Positions 36,381 to 43,362 of a stretch of DNA of 64,000 nt are shown piece by piece. Position 1 is the first letter of the stretch; each line of letters begins with the position of its first letter. The stretch covers positions 1 to 64,000 of the forward strand of contig NZ_JAGYWA010000009.1 in the NCBI RefSeq assembly GCF_018383905.1. The letters run 5' to 3'. The position numbers were made by a program, and so were the translations under genes. Below the pieces are notes generated by a model. That model saw only the letters and a program-made list of their open reading frames with translations. It was not told the DNA's origin and made no database searches. The stretch comes from Flavobacterium branchiicola. GTDB lineage: Bacteria; Bacteroidota; Bacteroidia; Flavobacteriales; Flavobacteriaceae.

Positions 36381-36857
36381 CTATTGATTACTCTCGGCTA
36401 TCATTTGATCTAACAAGTCGTCAAATTCATTTCTTTGTGGATTTATATCTAAATATTTTGCATTAAATTTTTCAGTAATAAGTTTAATTAATCTGTCATT
36501 GCAAAATAACTTCTTTTCTTTTCCTAAATATATATCTGTTTTATCTTCAATACCATTTATTATTAACCAATAAAATTTAGGTATTGGCTTTTGCAAATTA
36601 TAATTATTTAAAAAATATTCAGACATACTTATTTCCAAATCTTTAATTTGATAACCAGAAAAATCATTGTTTATTAATTCATTTTTTAAATTTTCAGTAA
36701 TTACGTAACAAGGAAAACATTCCATCAAATCATCACCTAACCAGTCTTCTAATTCTATATGTAGTTTAGTAACAGTTTTAAAGGGGGCTTCTTTCTCTAA
36801 AAATTCAGTCTTTTCTCCAAGACCTACAATTACTTCTGGTTGAATTATTTTATACAT
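36381..36857 (-). CDS. Probable immunity protein
   Basis: The 158-residue soluble, acidic protein has no signal peptide. It has the appearance of the DUF1629-like/Imm43 immunity group (segments DLEISMSEYFLNNY and PKFYWLIINGIEDKTDIYLG). It lies directly downstream of a displaced toxin C-terminus (36885-37071), which is the usual order of toxin and cognate immunity gene. The family assignment is from memory and unsure. Confidence 0.6.
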   Translation of the reverse strand: MYKIIQPEVIVGLGEKTEFLEKEAPFKTVTKLHIELEDWLGDDLMECFPCYVITENLKNELINNDFSGYQIKDLEISMSEYFLNNYNLQKPIPKFYWLIINGIEDKTDIYLGKEKKLFCNDRLIKLITEKFNAKYLDINPQRNEFDDLLDQMIAESNQ

Positions 36858-36884
36858 GATATTTTGTTTAATAAGTTTTAAATA

Positions 36885-37071
36885 TTATTTCCATACAGAA
36901 AATGGAGGATTAAATTGGTTTGCAAATTTTTTATCAATTGCTTTAGTATAATCTTCTAATTGTTTTTTAGTAGGAATCAAATCTGCATCTTCAAATTTTT
37001 TATAAAATTTATTCCATTCTTTTCTAATATCACTTAAATGAAGGATGTTTATTCAATTCTTTAGAAACTCC
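36885..37071 (-). pseudogene. Displaced toxin C-terminal cassette remnant
   Basis: On the minus strand a frame without a start reads SDIRKEWNKFYKKFEDADLI and continues to NQFNPPFSVWK and a TAA at 36885. A second frame just upstream (VSKELNKHPSFK, to about 37071) would join it after a small frameshift. The combination reads like the C-terminal end of a polymorphic toxin. It is followed by an immunity-like gene. This fits an orphan toxin tail left by cassette exchange downstream of the active effector. Confidence 0.65.
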
Positions 37072-37120
37072 TCAAAAATTTTCTAAAGAATGCATAAACT
37101 AGGTATATTATTCCAAATTT

Positions 37121-37435
37121 TTATTTTAAGTTATTATATTTTAAGATAGTGCCATCTTCATTTATAATACAAACATCTTTATCATTCACTACGACAATAT
37201 AATTTTTGCACAGGTTAGGGTTTACTGTATCTCTTAAAAATAAACTAAATTCTTCCTTACCTATTTGTTTTTGGTTACCTTTAAAAATCATTTTATTTCC
37301 TTTATATACAAATATATCCCGTATTAAAACAATATTGTCTGTATCCAACAATAGAGACAAAAGGTAATCTTTTTGTATTTCTTGAAAATCTGTGCTGTTA
37401 ATTAGATTTTGATTTAGTCTTTCAATATTATTCAT
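37121..37435 (-). CDS. Small protein of the toxin/immunity island
   Basis: The 104-residue protein has no signal peptide or membrane segment. It has alternating beta strands (IVLIRDIFVYKGNKMIFKG; NYIVVVNDKDVCIINEDG) and could be an immunity protein. It is the second gene after the effector. The partner toxin is not known. Confidence 0.55.
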   Translation of the reverse strand: MNNIERLNQNLINSTDFQEIQKDYLLSLLLDTDNIVLIRDIFVYKGNKMIFKGNQKQIGKEEFSLFLRDTVNPNLCKNYIVVVNDKDVCIINEDGTILKYNNLK

Positions 37436-37524
37436 AATACTTTTTAATTTGGAATGCCATAAAAGAAATAGGATCTATAAACTTCATTCTTATACTACAC
37501 TATATGTGGCTTACCCATCTGGCG

Positions 37525-37833
37525 TTATAATTCTTTATCCTTTTTAAAATCTTTTAATACTTCAAAAAATAAATCGAATTCTTCTCTATTTTCATCTAGA
37601 GAAATTTGTTTTATCAACTCTAACCATGTATGGCCTTTTTCTATTTCATATTTTTTTAAAATATAGTAATAAAAATCTTTGTTAAAGATATTACTCTCTT
37701 TATCTACTATTTTATTTAGGCTTAAACATAAATTATAACCGGCTAAAAAGCTATCTAGTTCATCAATATCTTTATTTTTTAAATACATAAGAGGTCTTTT
37801 TTCTATGTATCCTAATAATTCTAATAAATTCAT
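37525..37833 (-). CDS. Probable cognate immunity protein of the PAAR-Hint toxin
   Basis: The 102-residue helical protein (MNLLELLGYIEKRPLMYLKNKDIDELDSFLAGY at the start) lies 18 bases downstream of the effector gene. This is the standard place for the cognate immunity gene of a polymorphic toxin. The xRPxMY segment near the N-terminus recurs in immunity-type proteins. No catalytic motif is present. The assignment rests mainly on position. Confidence 0.65.
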   Translation of the reverse strand: MNLLELLGYIEKRPLMYLKNKDIDELDSFLAGYNLCLSLNKIVDKESNIFNKDFYYYILKKYEIEKGHTWLELIKQISLDENREEFDLFFEVLKDFKKDKEL

Positions 37834-37851
37834 TTCTTTTAGTTTTAAATA

Positions 37852-39339
37852 TTAAAAGGGAGTTATTTTAGGATCGCTCATACCAGGAAATCCTGCCCCT
37901 AAATCATCTAACCATTTTTCATATGGTATCCCTTTAGGGTTTAAGTTATCATATATAATATTATCAATTTTAGTTCCTATATGATAACCGTTTTCAGAAA
38001 TCACCTTACCTGTTGCATCCGTTATATATCTTGAAGACATTAATTCAACAGTTTCTCCCTTAATTCCTTTCTGAGTTAATAATTTTTTAAAAGCATCTGC
38101 AAATTCAACACATTGTAAATTTTTTTTTAATGCGTTAGGTATTTTTGATATTAAAGATTCTATTAGCTTAGGGCAAGTATTCAACACCAGCACTCCCTCT
38201 TCGCCAACAAAATAGCAATGATTTTCCTCTACTTCAAAGTTATATACTTTTTCTGTTTTGGGTAAATAATTTAAAGAGATTACTGCTACTAATTTTTCAT
38301 CGTGTGTAAAAAGATGTTCCCCTATTTCTATTTGTTCGGCGTCTTTAAATTCTCCGTTTACAAAGAAAGGATGATTTCGTGTGGTTCTAATTACCTCGTT
38401 TTTAGTATGTATTTCTACTATCTCTGCAACTTCTTCTACAAATAAGTGAGTTACTTTTCTAATGCAAACTTGATGTGCTTCTTCATCATAGCTATAAACG
38501 TCATCGCCAATTTGTATATCTTCTATTTTTATAAATCCATTTGGTGTTTTTATAAGTGTTTCGCCAGTAAAGCATCCTAATACTGGTACTAACTTGCATA
38601 GTTTTGCTTTAAGTTTAATAGACCCTTCTAAAATTTCTTTACTCAGCTTTTTAAAACTTACTTTACCCAAAGCCTCGACTGCTGATCTAGCAATTACTCT
38701 TCCGCCTGCTTTTAGTGTGGCTTTTAGCCCCGTTTTTGCTCCTTGCATTGCGACAGTAGCAGCTCCAAAAGAAACAACTCCGGCTGCAATAGAGGCGACA
38801 TCCCAAATTAAGAATCCTGCATTCATGACTGCTCCCAGACCATCACCTGTTTGTATGTCGTTTATTAAATCTCTGCCGCTTCCCCACACTGGTATAAGTC
38901 CTTCGGCAAAACCTGCCTCGCCAATGCTGTTGCCATTGCCGCTGTCGTCAAGCTCTCGTTGCGCTTGTTCTTGCAGTTCTTTTACTTCTGCCATGGCATC
39001 GTCGGGCAAGGGTACTTGCCCGCTGGTCATAAATTCTATTTTTCCTCCTACGGTACATTGGCAAGTACTTTTTCCTATCAGGGAATTGATTCCCTTTATT
39101 TTAACTTGCCAGGTGTCTTGCCAGGTTAACGGAACAGTTGCCGGCACACAAGGTACATTTGTTATTTTGCAAACTTTAAAAGAGGGTATATTGCCCAAAG
39201 GAATAGCATCTTTGTTTGTTGCAACCAGACAACCGTGTATTTTTACTTTATTGTTGTAGGTGGGTTTAAAAAAATCCGGAGCCCCTCCCTGGTCGCACAT
39301 TATTAGTGCATCTTTGGTTATGTATTCTAGTTCTTCCAT
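37852..39339 (-). CDS. PAAR-like (DUF4280) - Hint - papain-fold toxin effector
   Basis: The 495-residue protein is a specialised type VI effector. Residues 1-115 form a DUF4280 PAAR-like cap with several Cys. Residues 140-215 form a hydrophobic helical region (AAGVVSFGAATVAMQGAKTG) that may help membrane crossing. Residues 254-390 form a Hint self-cleaving domain (LGCFTGETLI with Cys256, RNHPF, ending LNTC at 386-389). Residues 390-495 form a toxin with Cys410 (QCVEFADAF), His453 (GYHIG) and Asp464 (YDNLNPKG), the pattern of papain-fold toxin 2. The gene directly follows vgrG by two bases. The Hint domain should free the toxin by cleavage before Cys389. Confidence 0.87.
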   Translation of the reverse strand: MEELEYITKDALIMCDQGGAPDFFKPTYNNKVKIHGCLVATNKDAIPLGNIPSFKVCKITNVPCVPATVPLTWQDTWQVKIKGINSLIGKSTCQCTVGGKIEFMTSGQVPLPDDAMAEVKELQEQAQRELDDSGNGNSIGEAGFAEGLIPVWGSGRDLINDIQTGDGLGAVMNAGFLIWDVASIAAGVVSFGAATVAMQGAKTGLKATLKAGGRVIARSAVEALGKVSFKKLSKEILEGSIKLKAKLCKLVPVLGCFTGETLIKTPNGFIKIEDIQIGDDVYSYDEEAHQVCIRKVTHLFVEEVAEIVEIHTKNEVIRTTRNHPFFVNGEFKDAEQIEIGEHLFTHDEKLVAVISLNYLPKTEKVYNFEVEENHCYFVGEEGVLVLNTCPKLIESLISKIPNALKKNLQCVEFADAFKKLLTQKGIKGETVELMSSRYITDATGKVISENGYHIGTKIDNIIYDNLNPKGIPYEKWLDDLGAGFPGMSDPKITPF

Positions 39340-39341
39340 AG

Positions 39342-41210
39342 TTACATAATGTTAGTATCTCCAGAAGAAATGTTTGCACTTGGACCAGCTGTAATGGTAA
39401 GATCGCTGGCTGTATTAATATCCATTGTTCCTTTGCTCGAAACGCTCAAAGCACCTGCCAGTGTCGTTAAATCGATTATTCCTTCGGCTGATGCTACTTT
39501 TATGCCTTCTTTGTCTATTGTAATGGTATTGCCTTCTACTTTTATGGTAATACTTGTTTTTCCGTCTAAAACAATACTGCCATCGGCATTCATTGCTAAA
39601 CTTGTTTGCGGAGGCTGCTCTTTTGTTGCACCCACATTAACAGCATGCTTGCTTCCTGCATTAACGTTATGGTTGACATTGGCATTGGTGGTAGCGCTTC
39701 CTGCACCATCAAATTTCATATTTGAAGTCCCTTTGTCTGAGATATATACACTTCCTTTATGGTCGTCTAGTTTTATTATATTTCCGCTTTTACTGCTTAG
39801 ACTTTTTATTTTGTTGTTGGCTTGTCCGCCTTTTGCTGTTGCGCCATTAAAAATGCTCCCTATTACAAAAGGTCTGTTGGGGTCATTATAGCGAAAGCCT
39901 AACATAACGTGATCGCCAATTTCCGGAATAAAAACCATACCTCGATTTTTAGCAACTTCACTACTGCTGCCAGCATCGGGGGTCATTACCCTTATCCATG
40001 GTGTGCGGAGATTTTTAGCTTGTTGCCACAACATTTTGACTCTTATTCTGCCTTGGTTTTTGGGATCGGCATTGTCTATAACTATTGCTTGTTGGGTTTG
40101 GGCTTGCGGGAAATTTATTTGTGGTTCGGGCAATTTTTTTATAAAAGCGGGCAGCGCTTTAAAATTGTTTTCATATTTGCCCAAATGGTTGGCTTTGTGA
40201 GTGATTTCGGTAATGATGTATTGCCCTATTTCCTGAGGTTTAAATTGTTTTTTTACAAGACCAAGATCAACAGTATTTCCTATTTCTTCAAGAGCATTTA
40301 TGATAACAATTGCACCTATTTTTAATTTCTTATTACTACTGGTTGCAGTGATATAATTGGCATCGGCCATAGTTGCTTCCTGACGTTTTTTAAGCGCTAA
40401 TTCTAAGTTTGCATCATAGCCTGTAGCAAATCGTCCATATTCAAAAGAGGCAGTTTTGTATAATTTTTCGGAAGTATCAAAAGCTTGTTCACCCATTATA
40501 GGCAGTCCTTCTACTTTATTTTGTGTTTTGGCTTGGTAGAGTTTATTAATGTCCTCATTATAGGTGAAAGCTTCAAAATGAACAGGTTTAGTTTGAATAC
40601 CAATATTAAAAGTGTACAAATCCCGGTTAAAAGTCAGTGTGATTTTATCATTTGCTGTGCTATTTTTGGGCTTGCCAAAAAATAGTTTTTCACCATCATA
40701 AAATAACCATTCGTTATATTGTTTGGCTAGTCGCTGAATGAACTCAAAATCAGTTTCTAGATATTGGGTTTGATAGTGCAGTATAGTTGCGAACTCGGGT
40801 TCTATTTCATTTTGAAGTTGTTCATCGGTACTGTTTTTGATGATTTCTTTAACGATATATTGAATTGAGCTATCTTCCCAAGAATGCATTTTTTGCCCCG
40901 ATTCCAACAATATTGTTTTTGAATAACCACTTAAAATAATTTGACTGCCAACAAGGTCTGCATTGAGTTCTAATTCAATATTGGTTATGATACCGAGAAA
41001 ATTGTTATTGTTTTCAAGTCTTATATGCACGACTTTTCCCAACCAATTTTGTGCATTCTGCATCGTGTAAGCTCGTGGCTTTTCGATTACTGAATGTGGC
41101 ACTTTGATATTAAAATGATGGTGATTGTTGATGCTCTGATTTAGTTCTATTGAAGTAAAATGGGAGATTTCTTTACTGTCAATTCCAAAAATAATTTTTC
41201 CTTTTATCAT
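39342..41210 (-). CDS. vgrG: VgrG family type VI secretion spike protein
   Basis: The 622-residue protein has an N-terminal phage tail GpD-like region (to about 360; FHIKVPHSV-like start, TQYLETDFEFIQRLAKQYNEWLFYDG). A gp5-like OB domain follows (about 380-465: NQGRIRVKMLWQ, TPWIRVMTPDAGSS, VFIPEIGDHVMLGF, RPFVIGSIFNG), and a C-terminal repeat needle follows (GSVYISDKG, LTTLAGALSVSSKG). It would carry the PAAR-like effector encoded downstream. No other type VI structural genes are in the window, so the apparatus must be elsewhere. Confidence 0.93.
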   Translation of the reverse strand: MIKGKIIFGIDSKEISHFTSIELNQSINNHHHFNIKVPHSVIEKPRAYTMQNAQNWLGKVVHIRLENNNNFLGIITNIELELNADLVGSQIILSGYSKTILLESGQKMHSWEDSSIQYIVKEIIKNSTDEQLQNEIEPEFATILHYQTQYLETDFEFIQRLAKQYNEWLFYDGEKLFFGKPKNSTANDKITLTFNRDLYTFNIGIQTKPVHFEAFTYNEDINKLYQAKTQNKVEGLPIMGEQAFDTSEKLYKTASFEYGRFATGYDANLELALKKRQEATMADANYITATSSNKKLKIGAIVIINALEEIGNTVDLGLVKKQFKPQEIGQYIITEITHKANHLGKYENNFKALPAFIKKLPEPQINFPQAQTQQAIVIDNADPKNQGRIRVKMLWQQAKNLRTPWIRVMTPDAGSSSEVAKNRGMVFIPEIGDHVMLGFRYNDPNRPFVIGSIFNGATAKGGQANNKIKSLSSKSGNIIKLDDHKGSVYISDKGTSNMKFDGAGSATTNANVNHNVNAGSKHAVNVGATKEQPPQTSLAMNADGSIVLDGKTSITIKVEGNTITIDKEGIKVASAEGIIDLTTLAGALSVSSKGTMDINTASDLTITAGPSANISSGDTNIM

Positions 41211-41368
41211 TTTTATCAGTTTTACTGTGCTTTATGTAGCTCAATGTTTTCGTACAACTTTTTATAGATCTGACGATATCAGATTATTTGTTCTAAAATA
41301 GAAAAGTAAAAAACACCTTACATACAGTATAAGGTATAAGAATAACACAATAAGACATTTTTAAAATC

Positions 41369-41612
41369 ATGCCGGCAAAGCATATCATTAACTGCCCTAA
41401 ATAAAGAGTGGTTGAAAAATCAGGTTAATACAGAAGAGTTTAGCAGTAAAAGTGAAGCGATTAACCATTTGATTGAGCAAGCTCGTTCAAAGGAAGAATA
41501 CTATGAGTTTGTGAGAACAAAAATAGATAAGGGAGAAAAAAGTGGTTTTGTAAAAAAACAAACCAAGGAAGAAATGTTAGCCGAATTTAAAAAAGATCTG
41601 CCTACTTTATAG
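41369..41612 (+). pseudogene. Decayed ParD/CopG-type antitoxin without toxin
   Basis: The open frame up to 41612 reads SISLTALNKEWLKNQVNTEE, then FSSKSEAINHLIEQARS, typical of ParD-family antitoxins. The only nearby ATG (41369, MPAK) is in another frame and needs loss of one base (or gain of two) to join. A TTG at 41412 lies inside the conserved DNA-binding strand-helix region, so starting there would give a truncated protein. No ParE toxin follows; the REP-like repeat does. It is probably a remnant of a toxin-antitoxin pair. Confidence 0.65.
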
Positions 41613-41663
41613 CTATTATACTTTACATTAGGTAGCTCTACGAAGTGTCCCGATACCCGATAA

Positions 41664-41694
41664 CGCGGATTTGTAATCCGTGCCCACAAAGTAT
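41664..41694. repeat. REP-like palindromic repeat, copy 2
   Basis: CGGATT-TGT-AATCCG is a perfect inverted repeat inside a 31-bp sequence shared with 34171-34201 (28 of 31 bases). The two copies bracket the XRE/VgrG island and the ParD remnant. Related sequence CCCGATACCCGATA directly precedes this copy. Confidence 0.65.
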
Positions 41695-41716
41695 ATAAAA
41701 TAACTTAATCTAATAA

Positions 41717-41747
41717 TAATGAGCCCGATACACTATCGGGCTCATTA
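41717..41747. other. Perfect 14-bp hairpin
   Basis: TAATGAGCCCGATA (41717-41730) pairs perfectly with TATCGGGCTCATTA (41734-41747) around a CAC loop. Flanking T runs are short. It lies 117 bases beyond the stop of the minus-strand NTF2-like gene and may end that transcript or be part of a REP cluster. Confidence 0.6.
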
Positions 41748-41863
41748 CTATCAAACTTAATTTTAAATTTGTCTAATCTTTTGGGAGCAGTCTACTTATT
41801 CAGATTCTCTTTTTTTTAATTCTGGAGAATTATTATTAGATAAGTGAGTATTGAAATCTACAT

Positions 41864-42280
41864 TTATTTTTTTTCAGAGCTAGTTGAGATTTTATCTACG
41901 ATATACCATTCGTCATTTAATTTCATCATATTAAAATAATCAACAAACAGTCTTTCCGGAGTTTGTATTTCACATTTGGCAGATGCGATGTTTTTTGTAA
42001 TATTGATATCAATTATTTTGCCTTCTGTATTTGCTGTTTTTGGGTGAAGTTTAAATCTGCTTAAATAAGTTTTTCTGTCTATTACAAGTACATTGTTGTC
42101 CTTAATTATTTTTAGGTTACAGGAGCTATGCATTACTTTTCCAAGTTTTAATGTGTCACCAGTCATCCAGCCATCAAAATAGGTTTCGATAGTTTTTTTT
42201 ACTAAATCTTTTTCTTGCGCATTACTACTAAAGAAAAAAAGCGAAGCTGTAATCAGATATAAAAATTTTCTTGTTTTCAT
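41864..42280 (-). CDS. Secreted NTF2-like (lumazine-binding type) protein
   Basis: The 138-residue protein has a signal peptide (1-21, ending SSNA). The mature part resembles the NTF2-like fold (KDLVKKTIETYFDGWMTGDTLKLGKVMHSS; DYFNMMKLNDEWYIVDKI). Such proteins bind small molecules or act as carriers; no catalytic residues can be named. It lies 16 bases downstream of the response regulator gene and is probably co-transcribed with it. Confidence 0.75.
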   Translation of the reverse strand: MKTRKFLYLITASLFFFSSNAQEKDLVKKTIETYFDGWMTGDTLKLGKVMHSSCNLKIIKDNNVLVIDRKTYLSRFKLHPKTANTEGKIIDINITKNIASAKCEIQTPERLFVDYFNMMKLNDEWYIVDKISTSSEKK

Positions 42281-42296
42281 TTATATTTGGTTTTAA

Positions 42297-42965
42297 TTAA
42301 ATTAACCCTAATTTTTTCGCCTTATCTATTAAGTCTTTATCTCCTCCTTTTCCTTCTAAAAGCTGATCTTTTATATTGGCTTTGCGCTTTTCGATTGCGC
42401 TCATAGAAAGTGGAATGTAATTTGGGAGATTAACTGTTTTTACTCCTTCTGAGAGTAATATCAGAATTTGGCTGTCATGATTATCCCAGTTTATATTTTT
42501 TTTAAATAATTCTCTTTGCGATTGTATAATAGTTGGACTTTTAAAATATTCGCCATTTAAAACTTTTTTGCAAATAATTGGAAACAACTCAAAGTTTATA
42601 TCACTTTTAGAAATAAACCCTTCCGGTTTGATCTTTTTAATTATTTTGTCAACAGTTAAGGCTTCACTGTGCATAGTAAGTAATATTACTTTGCAGGAAC
42701 TAAACTTTTTTCTTAATAGATGAGCTAAATCTACTCCATTATTTATTTCTAATTCTTTGTAAGGAGGTATACTTATATCAAGCAAGGCAAAATGTATAGG
42801 AGTGTTTTGTTTCTCATAAAGTTTTATCTTGTCATAAGCTTCCTCACAATTATAACTTTTTATAAAATGTAAATCCTTGTCGGCTAAATCGCTGTTTGAC
42901 AATAGGTTAATGTAGCTATCAACCGTCATTGGGTGATCCTCAACTATTAAAATATTTAAATTCAT
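42297..42965 (-). CDS. NarL-type response regulator
   Basis: The 222-residue protein has a receiver domain with IVEDHP and phosphoacceptor Asp63 (ALLDISIPP), switch residues ILLTMHS and Lys near 119 (FISKSD). The C-terminal part (about 155-215: NHDSQILILLSEGVKTVNLPNYIPLSMSAIEKRKANIKDQL) is a divergent LuxR-like helix-turn-helix. It is encoded divergently from the TPR sensor kinase operon. A motif in its own promoter region is repeated in front of the NRPS genes. Confidence 0.9.
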   Translation of the reverse strand: MNLNILIVEDHPMTVDSYINLLSNSDLADKDLHFIKSYNCEEAYDKIKLYEKQNTPIHFALLDISIPPYKELEINNGVDLAHLLRKKFSSCKVILLTMHSEALTVDKIIKKIKPEGFISKSDINFELFPIICKKVLNGEYFKSPTIIQSQRELFKKNINWDNHDSQILILLSEGVKTVNLPNYIPLSMSAIEKRKANIKDQLLEGKGGDKDLIDKAKKLGLI

Positions 42966-42986
42966 ATATGTGCTTTCAATTTAAAT

Positions 42987-42994
42987 CAAATCTA
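42987..42994 (-). promoter_or_regulatory. Candidate -7 box of the response regulator gene
   Basis: On the minus strand it reads TAGATTTG, an exact match to TAnnTTTG, 22 bases from the start codon. Just upstream lies the site CCGTAATATTTTA and the inverted repeat at 43005-43019. Confidence 0.5.
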
Positions 42995-43004
42995 ATTAAA
43001 ATAT

Positions 43005-43019
43005 TACGGAAAACCCGTA
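43005..43019. promoter_or_regulatory. Inverted repeat TACGG-N5-CCGTA, candidate regulator site
   Basis: TACGGAAAACCCGTA is a 5-bp inverted repeat in the divergent promoter region of the response regulator and the small lipoprotein/kinase operon. On the minus strand it continues as CCGTAATATTTTA, close to the CCGTAATTTTTA repeats in front of the NRPS genes. Confidence 0.5.
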
Positions 43020-43084
43020 CAATTAAAATTTATCAAAGCATTTTTTTTACAACCTATTAAACAATTAACATTAATTAGAATTAT

Positions 43085-43327
43085 ATGAGAAATAAATTTT
43101 ACAAAATCGGGTTTTTTTTAAGTGCTTCAATGTTTATGTCCTTAGTATTTGTTTCATGCACAAATGATGAAATAGAGACTAACGAAAGTGCCAGTACAAA
43201 GCTTAAAGTTGAGGCAGAGTCATCAATACAGAAAATTGATTCAACAAAATTGAATTCGGGGTTAATGAATATTAATGATACTGAGACTGATGGAGATCCG
43301 AGTAATCCGAAACCACCAAGAAAATAG
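43085..43327 (+). CDS. Small lipoprotein of the kinase operon
   Basis: The 80-residue precursor has a lipoprotein signal (FMSLVFVSCTND, Cys25) and an extended, acidic Ser/Thr-rich mature part that ends in a basic Pro-rich tail (SNPKPPRK). No fold is apparent. It precedes the sensor kinase gene by 35 bases, so it may be a ligand, modulator or substrate for the kinase's sensor region. It is too short to assign to a family. Confidence 0.7.
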   Translation: MRNKFYKIGFFLSASMFMSLVFVSCTNDEIETNESASTKLKVEAESSIQKIDSTKLNSGLMNINDTETDGDPSNPKPPRK

Positions 43328-43362
43328 TTAATTAATAGATTTATTATAAGGATTTTGGTTTA

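Noticed and set aside
38594..39259. Long plus-strand open frame (221 codons) opposite the PAAR-Hint effector
   Set aside because: It is antisense to a gene with clear domain motifs, has Ser/Pro-rich unnatural composition, and lacks a signal of its own. It is a shadow frame.
39349..39891. 180-codon plus-strand frame opposite vgrG
   Set aside because: It mirrors the repetitive needle region of VgrG; composition is that of an antisense frame.
34171..41694. REP-like copies considered as ends of a transposon or integrative element
   Set aside because: No transposase or integrase is present between them, and the two copies are in intergenic DNA without target duplications that I can see.
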